A DNA stretch of 64,000 nucleotides from Diprion similis (GCF_021155765.1 NC_060106.1:11105501-11169500); one strand, 5' to 3'; positions 35,701 through 50,723 are shown, counted from the first letter of the stretch. The notes: generated by a model not told the origin, from the letters alone. A program made the numbers and translations.

Positions 35701-38700
35701 TTTCCACAACGTACAGAAGGGGGGAAGGGGGAGGCATTTGGCTACCGACCAGCGCCGGACTGTCAACGGGCTTGCCAACCCGACGCACGTAAATTATAGT
35801 TACGTCACAGGAAAAGCGCCGAATCTAGTTTTACTTTGCCAAAAGATTAAGTTATGCTTTCGGTGCCTCCTCACCTGCGGATTGTAGCGGCTCGTTCGTG
35901 CATCACAGACGCCCAGAACAGCGGGTGTCCTGCACGACCCAGATGAAAGAGACGACGAGTAAATGTATTTTTTCGAGAGATGGATAAAATTTTATCCCAC
36001 ACAAGCGAAGAGCGTTTACGAAACAAATTAAAAATGATTAAAAACAAGATATTTTTACTAGTAAATGAATAGAATCGATAAAAATTTGTAGCTTAGAATG
36101 ATAAGTGAACGGATTTCTTGTTTCAATGTTGATTGTATTAATTTTTTTGACAGCAAATTAACGCTTAGATTCAAGGTGTTTACGCTCGCGTGCTGGAATC
36201 CCGAACCCATTCATTATCCAGTTAAATATTAACATCAATAAACACCTCGCGCAAACGTGACGCACATCATATTTGCTAATCAGCAACTAGATATCGAGGC
36301 AGCGCTGTAAGAACCGTTATGTGCATGAAAGTGGTGGCTTTCAGATGCGCGCGAAACTGGGGTGCATAAGGCGAAGTAGAAGGGGAAGTAAAAGGAAATA
36401 AAATGGAAACGTAAGAATAAAACCATGCTTCATGTGCCGCTATTTTCGGACTGAAAAAAAAAACACACAACTTCTTTGTTCGAGCAGCGAGCACACAGCG
36501 CACGATCAAACACGTAATAACGAGAACATTAATTATATTGCGTGCAGATGGTACTTGCATCGAAGATATGAGTACGTCCGCAGGTATGCAATTATCGTTT
36601 TTCTTTCTTTGATATCTCAATATTTTTCAATTGTAGTTAGATCGAGTTCTGATTGCAGGATTGTAAGTGCCGTCTGGACACACTCACACTGGTCCAAACT
36701 GCACCCTCTTTCTTTATCTAATTGTAAGAAACGCGAGAACCCGACGATGAGCTTGATGATCGCCCACATTACCGAAATTTGTCTCGGTTCCATTAGGAAG
36801 TATTGCGCGGATCAAATCGCCGACAATTTGATAAAATGCTCGGAGGATTGTTTCCACGAGCTTAATCGAAACACCCGCCGCGTGCTTTCCTCGACGCGCG
36901 ATATCTGCAAAGATGGTATCTGAACTCTCACGGTATTTTGGCATATTTTTAGAATACGATTTATTCTTCTCCTTGAATAATGTTGGGCAATCAGAGTTTC
37001 TCCAACTTCAAGATCGAAGGAATCTTACTGACCCAAAATCGATCACCCCGCAATTGATCGAAGATCCGTTTGATACGTTTGCCTTCGCTTCCCGCGGATC
37101 GCGTCCGGATCCCGAGTGCCGCGACGCTTAAGATTGGATAATCCAATCAGACCTGTAACTTTCTTTTCTTAATCGCAATTGAATTTTTTCCCCAGCGCTG
37201 GATTACCCACTTCAAAGTTTGATCCCACTTCCTTTAATTCGGACAATCATGATGCGCCGGTATCCGGTTAGGGGACCGAAATAACTCTGGCGTTACCGCA
37301 AAGGTCATAGATTCCATGATACAATCCAATTACTCGGGGGTGCAGCGGTGTTTCAATCACAGAAATGGCGAGTTACGAATAATTGCATCTCAGGATCCAT
37401 AAATAAAGTTTATTCCGACTACCTTCCGCCTCCCATCATTTCCTGTTACGGTGGGATTCCCGAGATTGAAGATATATAACCCGATCCCAACATGAAACGA
37501 AACCAGGTCTAGCTCAACTACGAGAATCTGGAGCAGTAGGGTAAGCCGCCATGGATCCGTTCTAAACTCGGGTAAGAAGTATGCATAAATCAAAGCGTCT
37601 ATGCATGATAGCTATATCCTGCAAAAGTTTGCCGTATGAATGTTGGAGGAAAAAAATATCTCAGCTAGGATAACTCGGTGGATAAAAGTTGGTAAACGTT
37701 CGGCTGATATTACAGGTCTACGAAACCTGGTGAATTCGGGCACCCGCACCACACATGCATGTGTTACAGCGAAATTAATTGCACTCGTGTGCCACACTCG
37801 GAAGCTGCGATGATGGCGGAAACCTTCCATTCCAACACGGACACTTGGCGGTTGCGTATGATTTGTGAACCGCATGGCTATCAGTTCCTGGCTGGTGGAA
37901 ACCAACGGCTGCCCCGAATAGGCACATTACACGCCCTCCCGAATACGGGAAAGTTATTAGGCACCACCGGTTGAACTTTGTCGAAATAAAAAAAACTTTA
38001 ACATTTTAACCGATGGCGTAATTACTGCCGATACTTGAACGAGCAATTTGTCACCCCTTTTTTCACACCCTTTATCATATTGTTATGATTGTGGTTTCAG
38101 TATTGTTTCTTCATATTTTTAAGTCTGCCTTGTGTTAATAGTCAGTACCGTGGTTTGAATGGCCTTTGATATAAAAATCGTTGGAGTTGATATGTTGAGA
38201 CGAGTGACACGCTAGGCGCCAGACTAAAAGTTTAATGGCTTCGCGTACTTTTGAGCGAAAGTTTGAAACGTGAAACTTGGAGCTAAAAATATTTACTCAA
38301 GATAGATTTCGGATAACTACATACGTGTGGAACGTCTGGATAAGGATGACATTAGGGAAAAACTACGAATCGTGTAGATCGAAGAACATCGTCGGTCGTC
38401 GGACATGGGCGATATGGATTTTACACATAAGTAGGTACCCTAAGTTACCGAGTAACATGATCGATGGAATCATGGCTCGCTCATCCATGGCCAACAGTTA
38501 TATTGGAGCAAGGCAGAAAATTAAGTCAGAACGATTATCCGAAGCTAACCAATTTCCCCGTAAAATTGAACACGTACTTATCAGATTCTGTTCGCTTGTA
38601 TAGATCGTTTACAATGAATGGAAATTACAAATTTCTCGAACGAGGCCCGGAGCCCCCAAAGTTCTTAACGGCGTGTGTGTCCCATCGAGATATGAAATCT

Positions 38701-41700
38701 TCGCCCACGTCGAGTAGCGAACGTTCTCCCAAGGAATTCGAGAAGATCTCTTATTATTAACTGCTGCTCCGTGTACCGCGAGATGTTACCCGATATAACG
38801 CTTGGAGTATACAAAATCAGAAGTAAAGTAATTCAGAAATCGTATTGATCCTCTCCTTACAAAGCTCTAATGAAATATTTTGAGCATGCGGTGCTCAAGA
38901 AATTTAACAAAAGTAATAACAATTGATAGAAATAAGTTGTGAAAAATATTTAAATGATAAATCTGTGCTTTTAATAACAAATTCGGCCGGATTTTCGAGA
39001 TTCGGTGTTGACCGTTCGAGTCACAACATTTGTGTGATTCCAGTACGTACGTGTACCTACATTTTGGATTTCCGTGCTAACATTAGATAACACCAAAACT
39101 AATATGTTAAGTAGTTCTTCTCTGATTAGCAGACGTCCAATTTTGCGGATGAAACGTGACCGAATGATAAGGGTTGAACTAAAAACTCCGACAACGAGTA
39201 ATTAGTCGTCACACGAGATATGGAGGAGTTCGAACCGCGGTTCCCTCATATAATTTTTTAGCCCATGAATGGTGCCTACGCCATGGATTGACCGGCGTAT
39301 TACCGAATAGTTGTGTGACAGACGCGGTTTCATATTATTAGACCACAATACCCCGCGTGCGATAATTATCGGCGGTTTAAGGGTGGTCAGCGGTCGCAAG
39401 ATGGTGGTCAAAGAAATTAATTCGACATATTCTCCTGCACTGCATTCCTGTACAATCGAGGACGCGATAATATCTATGCATCAATATCGGTCCGGTTGGA
39501 TGCTAATTAATCCTCGGCTCCTTCGTGACCTCCTACAATCCATGCCCAGTAGAATACGTAGCTTGTACACAAATTTCCCCAGTTGCAGGTCTTGGTTAGC
39601 CGGCACTGTATAAACAGCCGGTGGTTATACCGACTGCCTCGCTGGGTCAGGGTGAAACAGGTGACGTCACAGGGCGTGGTGCCCGCCCCGGAGTTACGGT
39701 TCTGCCTGGCAGAGGTTGAAACAGTCCGGGAAACGCTTCACCCTCTCCGTCGAGCCTTGGACCACTCGCTTGCGTCCGTGAGAGAGCCAAAACCGATAGC
39801 TGGTGCATGCTGTTTAACGGATAAAATTTTACATATGTACTAAAAATCCACGTAAGACATGATATACAACTGATGGATATGCTGCCGCAGTATGATCACA
39901 AGGATTAAGATTAAGATAATTAGTCTTATATTGTGTAGAAAATTGCACTATAATAGTTGTGTCATAAGTAAGTATTACGTTAAAAACAAGAGCAATAATT
40001 ATCGATAATGGAAAATCGATTTCAATCCAGCTACTCTATAGTACCATAGGTGAACTTTTATTGTAGCTAATACCCTTTGTCCGTGAATTTTCAGATCGTT
40101 TCGAACTGGCACTCACGACTAATCACTCGGCGAATGAGCACCCCTCGCTGCGCAATGTAATGCAAATTTTGCCCCAATAAGATCGGACGGTTTTTCAACG
40201 AAATTAGTTACAACCCGTTCGCTCTCTCCGTACCGTTCGGCTGATCCTTTCGTCAATGTAGGCTGCCGGATTATAGCCGAGAAGATCCCGCACCATCCAG
40301 TGGCCTGCTTGCTGTGAATTCTATGCGGCATCACGGGTCGGTTCGGAGCTTATTCTGGCGACCACTTCTCTCCAGTCTATGCTAATCGTCCTGAAATCCT
40401 TTTTGGTAGCAGTTTGCAAGGTTCGGCGTCCGGGCGCGATGAGAGTCGGTTTCTTAAAGATTGGTGCACGAGCTTTAAAGGAGTGAAGCAATCCATCCGA
40501 AAATCACTCGTGTAATTTTTAATTAGCGTGATATTGTTCGGAAAAAGACTACAGACTACTCACTGATTTGAGAAAATCGTTTCCCCGATCGTTCGTCCTC
40601 TTACTCCTATTTTCTGCTCACATACGTGTCACATTTGTACTTCCGGATTGTTCCTAGTCTCATCCATGCCCTCAATGTTTCTGTATAATTGTCCGGATGA
40701 GGGAAGCGGGCTTCAACGAATGTCCAGGCACTCTGCATCCACCCCTGTCTAGTTTCCCAGGGGAAACGATGGCGGCTAACCGAGTTTCGAATCACTAACC
40801 CGGAACAAGTTCCGTGTAGCCGTCACGGGAATCTAATAGAGCTGCAATTAAGCGCGGCTGAGCTGCCAGCTGTGGAGATCGAGGCTAGATTTCCCGACTT
40901 CCGGGCATCTCGACGCCCGTCCAGATAACGAATGGGTACGGAGATTATCGGTGTCCTGGGGTGCGGGAGGTAATCGGCAATTGTTCGCCCGGCGATGCCG
41001 CTCCTCGTGCTTACGGGGAATATAAACAAGTACGGCATCCTGCTCGAGCACCGAGTAATGAGAACAGCTTCTACGAGGTGTCAGGCAATGCTCGGAGCTG
41101 CATGAACTAAGGCTGCACACCGTCGGTCATGCAAAATCGATATCCTTCGCCTTATACTCACAACTCGATAATCCCTATCGACAAAACCGCGCTGACTGGT
41201 ACTTCATCTTTTCTCAATGGCTAACGAGCACTCCGGCTCGTACATGGTGCCTCTTGCAACCCTGAAGTAAGCTCTTTTTATCCAATATACAAAGTAGTTT
41301 TCAATGCTGTAAATTTATTTTCGTGGTAGGAAATTTTTATTCCGTATTATACATACTTGTTGAATAGAAAAAAATCCTTTTAATCTTCTCACTTTAAACG
41401 GATCAACATTGACTCAAGTTCTTCGCAAGTAATGGACGAGTGGACTCATGTTGAAATTTTCTGCCTGGTCAGTTTCACTCTAGGTGTGTGATATCAGCGA
41501 ATCATCATTTTCAAACAAATATACAATCACGAAACTTGACGAATTTGATTTATGAATAATTGCTCCCCATTGTGGAAAGGCAATTTTCGCCACGCAGAAT
41601 TTATGCGACAAAAGACCGCTGTGACCACGTTAAGCGCGCGAGTGATCATCAAATGCAGAACAACTGGATGTAATTTCTATGAATAACTACTCATTAAATT

Positions 41701-43329
41701 ATACGCGCAGGGGTTGGAAAAGTCCGCAAATAACGGGGGACTTCTTCAGAGCATTTTTTATCCGTTATAAAACGCGAAATTCTTCCACTCCTTTTTACTC
41801 GAGCTATAATAGATGTATATAGCGGTGGGGCGAAACATTTTCCAAGGGGATTAATTACCAGTACATGTAATTAGGTTGTCGGTCATTAGGTTAGAGCAAT
41901 TTACGACAGGTCTTATGTAAAGTGAGTGATATAGGACAATTAGAGCTCATCGTAGCCAGCAAACACGTTTTAGGTGACACAGTAGCTTTAATCTGGCAAA
42001 CTAACTCCGTCTCTTTGAATATGAAAATTTCGTCCTCACATCACGGAGAAGTTACTTTACCCAGATATTTATTTAACAAGGTTACGTTCACACGGAAAGC
42101 CTGTTATGTAACAGAGATGAAGTTATTTCTGTTCATCAGAAAATCGACAATTTGTATAATAACGGTTGTTTTCGCGGTAAGGTGTAATATTTACCCGGAA
42201 TTTGGAAAGATGTGCTTTTGTAATACCGTTTAAAACTGAGTGGAGTGGAGGCAAAAATAAAAATTAAGTCCTAAAGGTGAAGCGAGTACAAACGGGCGCG
42301 CACGACTCAGGAAATTGCATTTCCCTTTTACACGTTGGAAGCTCGAGGGTGAATTTTTTCACTTTTTATTTCCTACCTACAGAGTACGATTCTGCGCTGC
42401 GGTTGGAAGTTCTTCCGCCCTCGAACTGTTATTGAAAAATTATTCCGAATCGCATATATTTCGCATTCAAAGTCGTCCTCTAAGCTCCTATATATAACAG
42501 ACTCTCGTTGATCTCCGAGAGAGACTGAAACTATAACGTTTTAGCAAAGGAACGTTATGCGGCCATTACACGTACATCAATATGGCCTGAAAGATAAAGA
42601 GGCTTTACTCTGCCTCGTAGAAAGTTATGAAAATACATGTCTCACCCCTCTTCCACAAGGGTGAGAATTTTCTTTTACATTTTTTACTCATTTCTCCATT
42701 CGCCAGTTTCAAAGTCCCGGAGAACCCTCGAGAGTTGGATGTGAAATGGAAAAGAAAGAAAAAGCAAAAAATTGACAAACTACAGAAACGCCCGAAACAC
42801 TTCGGGAGCCGTGAAATTTTTTGTGAAAAGCTGATCTTTTATACAGTCTAAAATAAAAGTATAATGGTGTTAATCATTCCTTAAAATTATCAACAGTTTA
42901 ATTATTCATCTCATCATATACGGTTACTCAACCAACACTAATTACTCTGAAAACAATTAATCTGAAGACTTTAAAAATTTACTCGACCAATATATTCGGT
43001 TTTCACCCGATTTATCTTTGCTATGTGATTTATTGGCTCAACGTTTGTTCAATGCGTACGGATAACGTCTTTGACTGCTTTTTGTACATGTACACACCGA
43101 ACATAAATGTTTACTTTCGTTTCTTTTTTTCACTGCTCTGTATTTCTCCCGGCGCGTTTTATCGCACGGAGGAAATTCCTTTGCACTCAGTCGCGGGGTT
43201 GCGGGACGTTTCAAGCCACAAGTGTCCGTCGAGTAGGTAGTGGTGGTAGACAGCGTGGCCGGTGGCGTCGTCGGAGGGCATTAGTCGTCAAGTGTAAGCC
43301 GGCTGCTGTCGAGGATCCGAAACGCGCAT
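32795..43329. other. Long non-coding stretch, left part
   Basis: No coding exon I can defend. Directly upstream of the Bves-like coding start, 32985-33260 is GC- and CpG-rich and may hold its promoter or 5' UTR exon. Open frames elsewhere (for example 36432-36923) lack domains and splice support. Regulatory DNA for the flanking Popeye genes is a reasonable but unproven reading. Confidence 0.4.
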
Positions 43330-43363
43330 CCTGCCGCAAATGCAACGTGACATTTGCGGCAGG
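43330..43363. repeat. Perfect 13-bp hairpin
   Basis: cctgccgcaaatg at 43330-43342 is perfectly complementary to catttgcggcagg at 43351-43363 across an 8-base loop. Pairing does not extend outward, so the stem is shorter than a usual microRNA precursor. Confidence 0.8.
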
Positions 43364-46300
43364 GATCGTCTCATAACGTGATTTCAACTTCGGTTTCCCC
43401 GTAAGCTAAAGTTCGATTGAGTCCGGAAGCGCAGCGTCTGCAGCTGTCACGTGTCCAATATTTCCAGGAAGTCTCTTTTCGTATGAACCAGTAGAACTCG
43501 TTATTTTGTGACGTTCGAAGACGATCGTTGCTGTTAAAAAAATTCCCATTCATCACGCCCCTACCGCGAGGGAAATGGTGCAGGCTACATGATTTTGATT
43601 AATACCTCGTTTTCACAAATCCTCATGAAGAAAAGATATATTACCGGATGAAAATTCCCGTGGACATTTGCGTACCAGTGAATATACGATTGGGGGTATT
43701 AGTATTGAGCATTCTTCGAGTTCCGTTTATACCCAGCGATGGAAGCTCGCAGCGGAGTCGAGTGCCTCTTTAAAATTTACAGCCATGAACCAAATTAGTC
43801 GAAACTCCTGCCACGAATAAAATTTATAGTTATAAATCGTGAGCTGTACCAACATATAGTCTTCGTAATTTTCTTTTCACTGTATTTCATTCGTTAGTCA
43901 ATTCATTTCGGCCCCTCCTTCGCCATATCCTGCCTAAACTGCATCGTCTCACCAGATGCGGTGGTAATATAGAGATGACTAGTGCCAAACACGCGATTGA
44001 ACAAATGATGTACAATAAAAACAAAACAACCCCCACTTTTTCAATTTCCTCTGAATCCCACTCAGCAAAACACGTTTATGGTTATTACGTTGTTTTCGGC
44101 ATACGTTTTGCATCGATTACAACCCTTTTTTTAGCTTGTATTTTTTATGACCCTTTCGACACTCTCCTTCTTGTTTTGCTATTGTAACGTTTCACGAGCG
44201 GGTGAAAAGCGTCGAAAACGCAATTAAGGATTCGCTCGAGAATCAGATGTAGCTGCTAATTGCTACCAGATTCCAAGGAGTTTTGCGCGCTCGTCGCGTA
44301 GATACTTGTCGGTGTATTAGGAACTTGAGAGAGACACAAAACTTAAATTTCTGTTCATCCCAAGCGCGTCTATGGTTGAAAACAAACTTCCAACAGGGAG
44401 AAAAAGGGGAGGTGAAATAAAATATGCTCCCGAAGCGCCGAGTCTGCAGTAAATTGTTTTGCAACTGCTCGTACAGATGCCAAGCCGGGAGGCCGGATCC
44501 GCGCTACGAAGCATCTTGAAACTTTATATTGTTAAAGCGACACACGTATTTTCTTCCACTTTCCTAATGTTTCTTGTTATCCGCGTTTCTCATCGGTGCA
44601 GAAACTGCGATACAATAAACAGACGGGAAACGAGCGAACTCGAATCCTTTAACGGCTAAAAATTTTGAGTTCAGCTCGCTACCGTTACACACTCCTTAAC
44701 CATTTTCATTTTTTACTATGAAGTTCTGGGTGTAAAATAAAATCGAATTTTGTGGCTGTAAGCAGAAAATCTAGTACCTACGTGTCAATATGACTTTTGA
44801 TTATCTGGTTTTATATTTTCTTGTAACTATTGCGATAATTTCATATTAGGGGAAAAGTCAAGGACTCATTGAACTGAAGAAATATGATGAACTAAACTAA
44901 CAAATTTCATTTTACCATATTTTCTTTTTTCACCATATTTGAAACATTATTGTAATGATACTTAGTTTACTAATGTTCTCTGGCAACTGTAGCAAAGCAA
45001 GTGAAATTTTTCGCATTACCGGTGAGTATGCCCTGTAACACCGGAATGTAATTATTAGGTCAATTCTATGCAGCCAAGAAAGTCGATTCGATCTTCGGGC
45101 TACGATGTTTGGAGGTTTACTAAGCAAACACGGTTTAATCAAATTTGATCTAGCTGAAGACAGTCTCGAGTTCCACGCATTGTTTGGTATCCAAGAAGCA
45201 GATATCAGTGCTCCGCCCGACAGCGAGCCGCAATGTGTACTGGATGATGAACCGACAGGGATGTAGCGATGGTTAATTAACGGTGATCGGCCTACACACG
45301 CCCACGGCGCCTTCACGGGCTTCCGTGCTAACCATAGAATTTCGACGCTTGAATCGATCCGTCTGTAGAAACGATCAAGCGCGACGAAGCTACTTTTAGT
45401 TACTTCAGTACCAGTTTTGGTCACATTCGTTACGTGCAATCTGAATCAAGTTATCGTCACAAATGTTACAAAAGCGCTTTGATCTACGTAAACAATTATT
45501 TCCAAACGATAAATTAAGCATTAACAAGTACTGTCCAAGCCTTGCACAATGTCCGATTTTTGTGATAAAAGTCGAGTAGCCAAAGAGATTAAAAGCCAAA
45601 TGAACATGCTGATGCTGATACCAGCAATGAGTAGCTGACATTCACAAAAATAATCAACTGTGACATATTTTGTAGAATTTTGTCAGTAGATGGCCAAACT
45701 TTCTTACAAGTCATCCGATACTTTTATCATGAGAACGACAAGGACTTCCGTGACGTGTGGTGGTTGATCGCGGTACTTGCAATGTGTCAGGTTTAGTCAG
45801 GGTTAGGTCAGGTGCACCGTAGTTGTCGAATGCCAGATTCGAGAATGATTATCGACTGCAGCCCAACTTTCGCGTCGATTAGATATACCTACACCCTAAG
45901 AGCTAGGACCGACTCCCATGCTCCTGCTAATCGAATAAAAATCCATACCCTCCGGCTGTTCTATCGCTTCGTGTGTTATAATTGCGAAATCCGAGCGGCG
46001 CACCGATCATGGGCAGCCAGGTGAGCACCGGACTCGAGGCTGCGAATTGGGCGAGACTCACACCTGGCGACGAAATTCCAGACGCGCGATAAGCGCGCAA
46101 GACTTTCGAAGGGTGGATGAGTTAAGGGTAGGTTTGGTTCGCCACGGGGTTGCGTCCCGCTCGAGGCTGCGGCGGGACGCGCGGGCGCGGTGCCGTCGGG
46201 CTATCGACCCTCGACGTAGCTGGAATCGTGCGGTCTGCTCTGCCCGTCTGCACCACCTCCACCCTCCAGGGTGCGTGCGTGGCTGCGTGGCTGCGTGGGC

Positions 46301-47750
46301 GCGTGTTCCTTTCCAGCACTTCTAGGATTAGGTCTGCACGTATCTTAAGTTCTCAGACATCCATTTTCCCCCCGGATCAAGGGGTGCAAGAGAATCGAGA
46401 GGGTCTCTTAGATTCTTTTTCTGATCTAACGCAGTCGCACGGTGGTAGAAGTCTTGGAACTGCGTCAAAGAATCGGCAGCCTCGCGGTATTCCCTCAGTT
46501 TTTCTGTTCCAAACAAAGTTAGGTATCGAGTTTCTTCGGACTGTTTAAATAGGAAGTCCTTGCCGTCTTATGTCTTCTGATTTGCTCGAGACATTCCTTC
46601 CACGTGCAAAACTGGATTATGCATTTTATTTATACTGTGGTCGGGATTTCAGATTTGGTGTGGAAATAGCGTTTCGTGATTGACGTGATTCAATATCGTC
46701 CTCGTTGTTTGTAGTCGCAACGTTGTAGGTGAGGACAGTTTGGTCCCAGCAGGCATCGCGTCGAGGACTCTTGTTGATTCTTCACAAGAATCATCCAACA
46801 TTGAGGAGATTAAAACACATATCATAGAGAAATTCAGGTCGAACACAACGAGCGCAAATTGAATTTGGGCATTACTTTAATCTGTTTATATGATAAAAAT
46901 TCGCGGAATATTCACGTGAATCTGGAGTAGAATTCCTTGATTTTCACTACTAAATTAAAGCCGTAATTCAGAAGACCGAAGGGTCTGCACCGTGGCTATA
47001 AATTCAATGCTTTTTGGTTTACGAGTCCGGCTGGATGGTCGAGTAACGGTGTAGCTGACGCCTGCTTCACGCCCGATCTGCAGCTTCGCATCGTAAATTT
47101 TAAAAAGCCTGGAGTACATTGAAGAACGAATGATAAAAAGTGAATTCCTCCATAGCCATTTAGAGTTTTATGCGCTCTGCATATCCTACAGTGCGTAAGT
47201 ATGATGGATCAAGAAACTCGAGAAGCCCGCGCAAGACCAAAGTAACACGGTTTGGAACTGCGAATTCAACCTGCAGGGACTGCGTCGCGAGCAAGGACTT
47301 GTGAGACGTATAACGTGCATCTGATTCGATTAATGCAGCCTAATTATTGCGAGATAGAGTTGGTTGGACTGAATTGAAACGAAAAGAAGCGAATTCTCGC
47401 CTTGGCCGCGTTTTACAGATAATCTCGAGAATTCCGTGAAGTTGGAGGGTCGTTCTAAATTCCAGTCTTGTTCGAGGTGCAATCAGCTAGCGTGACTTTG
47501 CATCACGCTAAACATAATTCTTAGGGTTGAAATTCAGATCTGGTAAAACGACTGGACTGGTCCTTGCAAAGGCGGAAGCGCTGGTATGCATACCATTTAG
47601 CCTGTGATCGCAAATAACCGAATTCCTCGATTATACTTGAGTTACAATGGAGCTTGCTTACTATTGGCAAAACGAACTCGCGCGACGAGATTAAAAGATA
47701 TCAGGCAATAACTCGAAGCAGCTCCGGCACGCGGTCTCGCTAATACATCC

Positions 47751-47774
47751 ACCCACACACACACACACCCACAC
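47751..47774. repeat. (CA)n microsatellite
   Basis: Interrupted CA repeat of about 24 bp. Confidence 0.85.
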
Positions 47775-49948
47775 GCGCCTACATCGCGCGTTATTGGACG
47801 CCTCTTTGTTTCCCGCTCAAGTGGGAATTCCCCATCAATCTAATTGCATTTCATTGTTCGAATACCGTGTTTTTCCGAATGCGCAAACCTCACTTTCACT
47901 TCTCTTTCGTCGTAGTCTGGATGACGTATATATGAAATATATACATCGGTCTCGCTATATTGTGATCCAAGGCATAATATAAGGAAATATCTACAACCAT
48001 TGAGGATATTGACCATTTTCTAGAATTTCTCTGAGACGAATTCCAAACTCAAATATTTCCTCGGAGCAATCGAATATTAGTTACTACCATACCGAATAAT
48101 GCCATTAGTAGGTGCCATAGTTCCATTTCACACAGTGTTAAATATAACAAGCGAGATATCTAAAATTCGATCGAATCATAAATGCGATTTTCCTTATCCC
48201 GTTCAACTGATGTTACAGACACGACAATCCTGATTCGGGAATCGTCTCCTGTCCGAGCTCGTGATGACAAATTACACATGTGTGCGTAATAGTATAAACT
48301 CTATCACTGCGTACTAAAGTGGAAGAGAAAGATCTCCAGCAAGTAAATATGTAAGTAAATCAGATGTCCTGAGTATCGCATATCAGTATTGGAGCTGCTG
48401 AATGGTAGGTACAGTCAATAGTGATCCGATTTGGTAGCGTCGTGATTAAGAGCTAGGGACGGGAAAGAAAGCTAAGCGAAAGGTGGGGAGGGTGAGAGAG
48501 TGCGAGAGGGTTAGTGCCGAGTCAATCGCCGTGAGCTCTTTGTTCGATTTACTGACAGGCACGAGAACTTTTCTCTTTTCACAGTTGGACACTGTCTTAA
48601 CGAGAATTGTAATATAAATACAAAGCTTACAATTGTGCGCGTGCAGTTGACACGCATAACTGCCGCTGATTATGACGTGGAAAACAATGTCCAATAATCA
48701 AGAGGTTACCATTGAAAAGCAATTATATACATGCAATTCAAATCAAGTCGACAAAACAAAGTTTAAAACTTGTCGTAGCTACTACATTGTTGTACCTACT
48801 CGACTGGTATGTTGAAGTTGATGGCTTGGTTAGCAACGTCGTAACTTTGTGGCATGCATCGGGTACGCGGAATGACAGTTACGGATGTAAAATACAAACA
48901 GTTAAGCTGGTCGTTACAATAAATTGAGTTACGTCAGATAGTGCGATGCACCTGTAAGACCCGAGTCTATTTGCGCGTTAGCGTTCTCTGTGCTAGAGGT
49001 GGAACTTATTGCGATGATAAGTGTGAGAAGAAGAAGACAGAATGGTGAACATTGGAGGTGAATTATAGACTGTAAGAACTGTTGCTTACCTTATGTGTGT
49101 GGTTGATTAGCAATAAGTTGTTCTTGATGTGTATGCTTCGCACATTTCGTTCCTCGATGTAAACGATGTTGAGGTGGTTGAGTGAATCGTGACCAATTTT
49201 ATCCTCCTTCTGTCACACTTATTTAAGCAACACACAGCGTTGTACACCATTTCAATAAATTTGTTTTACAATGTATTTATATTATTTAGTTTGCTTGTTT
49301 TCGGTTTTTTACACGTATTTACAAATTTACATTCTATTCTTACTTTTGTTAGTGAATCGTGTTGATTAGTAGTTAATATAATTGGTTTTCGATTATGTAG
49401 GATTTTTAGAAGTAGGTTTTTCGTTTTATACCAAAGCGTTCTTTTAGCGTAATAGGATATTTAAAAGACATTGACAAAATTCGTTGATTTTATAAATTTT
49501 CTTCTACATCACTATTATACCATCCATTTACCGTTTTATTATTTATATAAGCATAACATTTTAAGGTTTTGTCATATGTACACGATTCCTGTAGCCCTAA
49601 ACTTGCGGAATGAAAAGGCTTTCGTCTGAAAGAATGAGCACAGATTTGAAATACGGATAAAGAAAACCTGACAAACTCACTTTGGCTTTAGGCGCCACCT
49701 GAACACTTGACCCTTTTACTTAGCCGATACGAACTTAGATTTTTAATTCGAAAAGCAGAGTGTATCAAATATGGTATGGCCAGTGAAACTGCAATATGAC
49801 ACATCGAAGAAATGACGAGAACAAAGGATTGCAAGTCAGCGAAGCGACCGTGAGTTTCTTCAAAATGAAATGAAAGAATGAAATAACAGAAACTACGATG
49901 CGCAGCTAACAGGTTTCATACACTGTTTTCTAGACTGTTGATACTTTT

Positions 49949-49996
49949 ACAACAACAACAACAACAATAACAACAACAATAACGATAACAACAACA
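49949..49996. repeat. (AAC)n microsatellite
   Basis: AAC units with a few AAT and GAT interruptions over about 48 bp. Confidence 0.9.
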
Positions 49997-50690
49997 GTGA
50001 CAGTATATAACAGATAACGAACGAGGGTCGAGAAGATTTACCACAGTTGGAAAAGAAACTACGAAGAGAAATGAGAACGGGGAAAGGGGGAGAATCGAGA
50101 TTGACGAGAGTTCAAGTGCAGGGAGCTTGCGTTTAAAATCTCACGTACACAATAAAACGTCCGCGAATCGTTCGTTCACCTTGAAAGGATTCTGGAAGAA
50201 ATGATGCCGGTGAAGATAAAAACGCAGAGGCTCTTCGCTGCAGTTCCGATGCGTACGTGTAAGCCTCCATGGCGAAAATTTTGGCAGTTTCTGGGAAGAT
50301 TATTAGTTGCGAGGGGATCAGCGCGCGTCCACCTTGATATGCATGGGTTGCTATAAGTATTAAACGTGTTTAGACGAGGGGCGCTCATGACTTGAACGTT
50401 ATCCGAATATCCATCGTCTCATTGTCAGCAGAGTCTCGATTTGGAGAACCTCGGACTTTGGGATCTCTGTTTACATCTGCCGGACGCCATGGTTACTCGA
50501 GATTCGTCTCGTCTCGGTCTTGGGTCTTTCGACGGAGTTCTGAAAGTCGATTCGAAGGGCTCGCCACGCGCCTCTCTCACTCTCCTCGTTGAATTCACCC
50601 CGAATCACTTCTTCGAGCGAAGACATTTTAAGGCACAAAATCACGATTCCTCATTCATTCCTCCTCCCCTTTTCCTCGCCCTTTTCCTTT

Positions 50691-50723
50691 TTCTCTCTTT
50701 CTCTCTCTCTCTCTCTATCTCTG
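50691..50723. repeat. (CT)n microsatellite
   Basis: CT/TC repeat with small interruptions, about 33 bp, next to a CpG-rich patch. Such GAGA-like tracts are common near insect promoters. Confidence 0.9.

Noticed and set aside
39190-39310. tRNA on the minus strand
   Set aside because: A B-box-like ggttcgaactcc is present, but no acceptor stem or proper A box can be paired around it.
44930-45439. 169-codon minus-strand frame
   Set aside because: No recognisable domain; the opposite strand carries the more protein-like short frame at 45105-45266.
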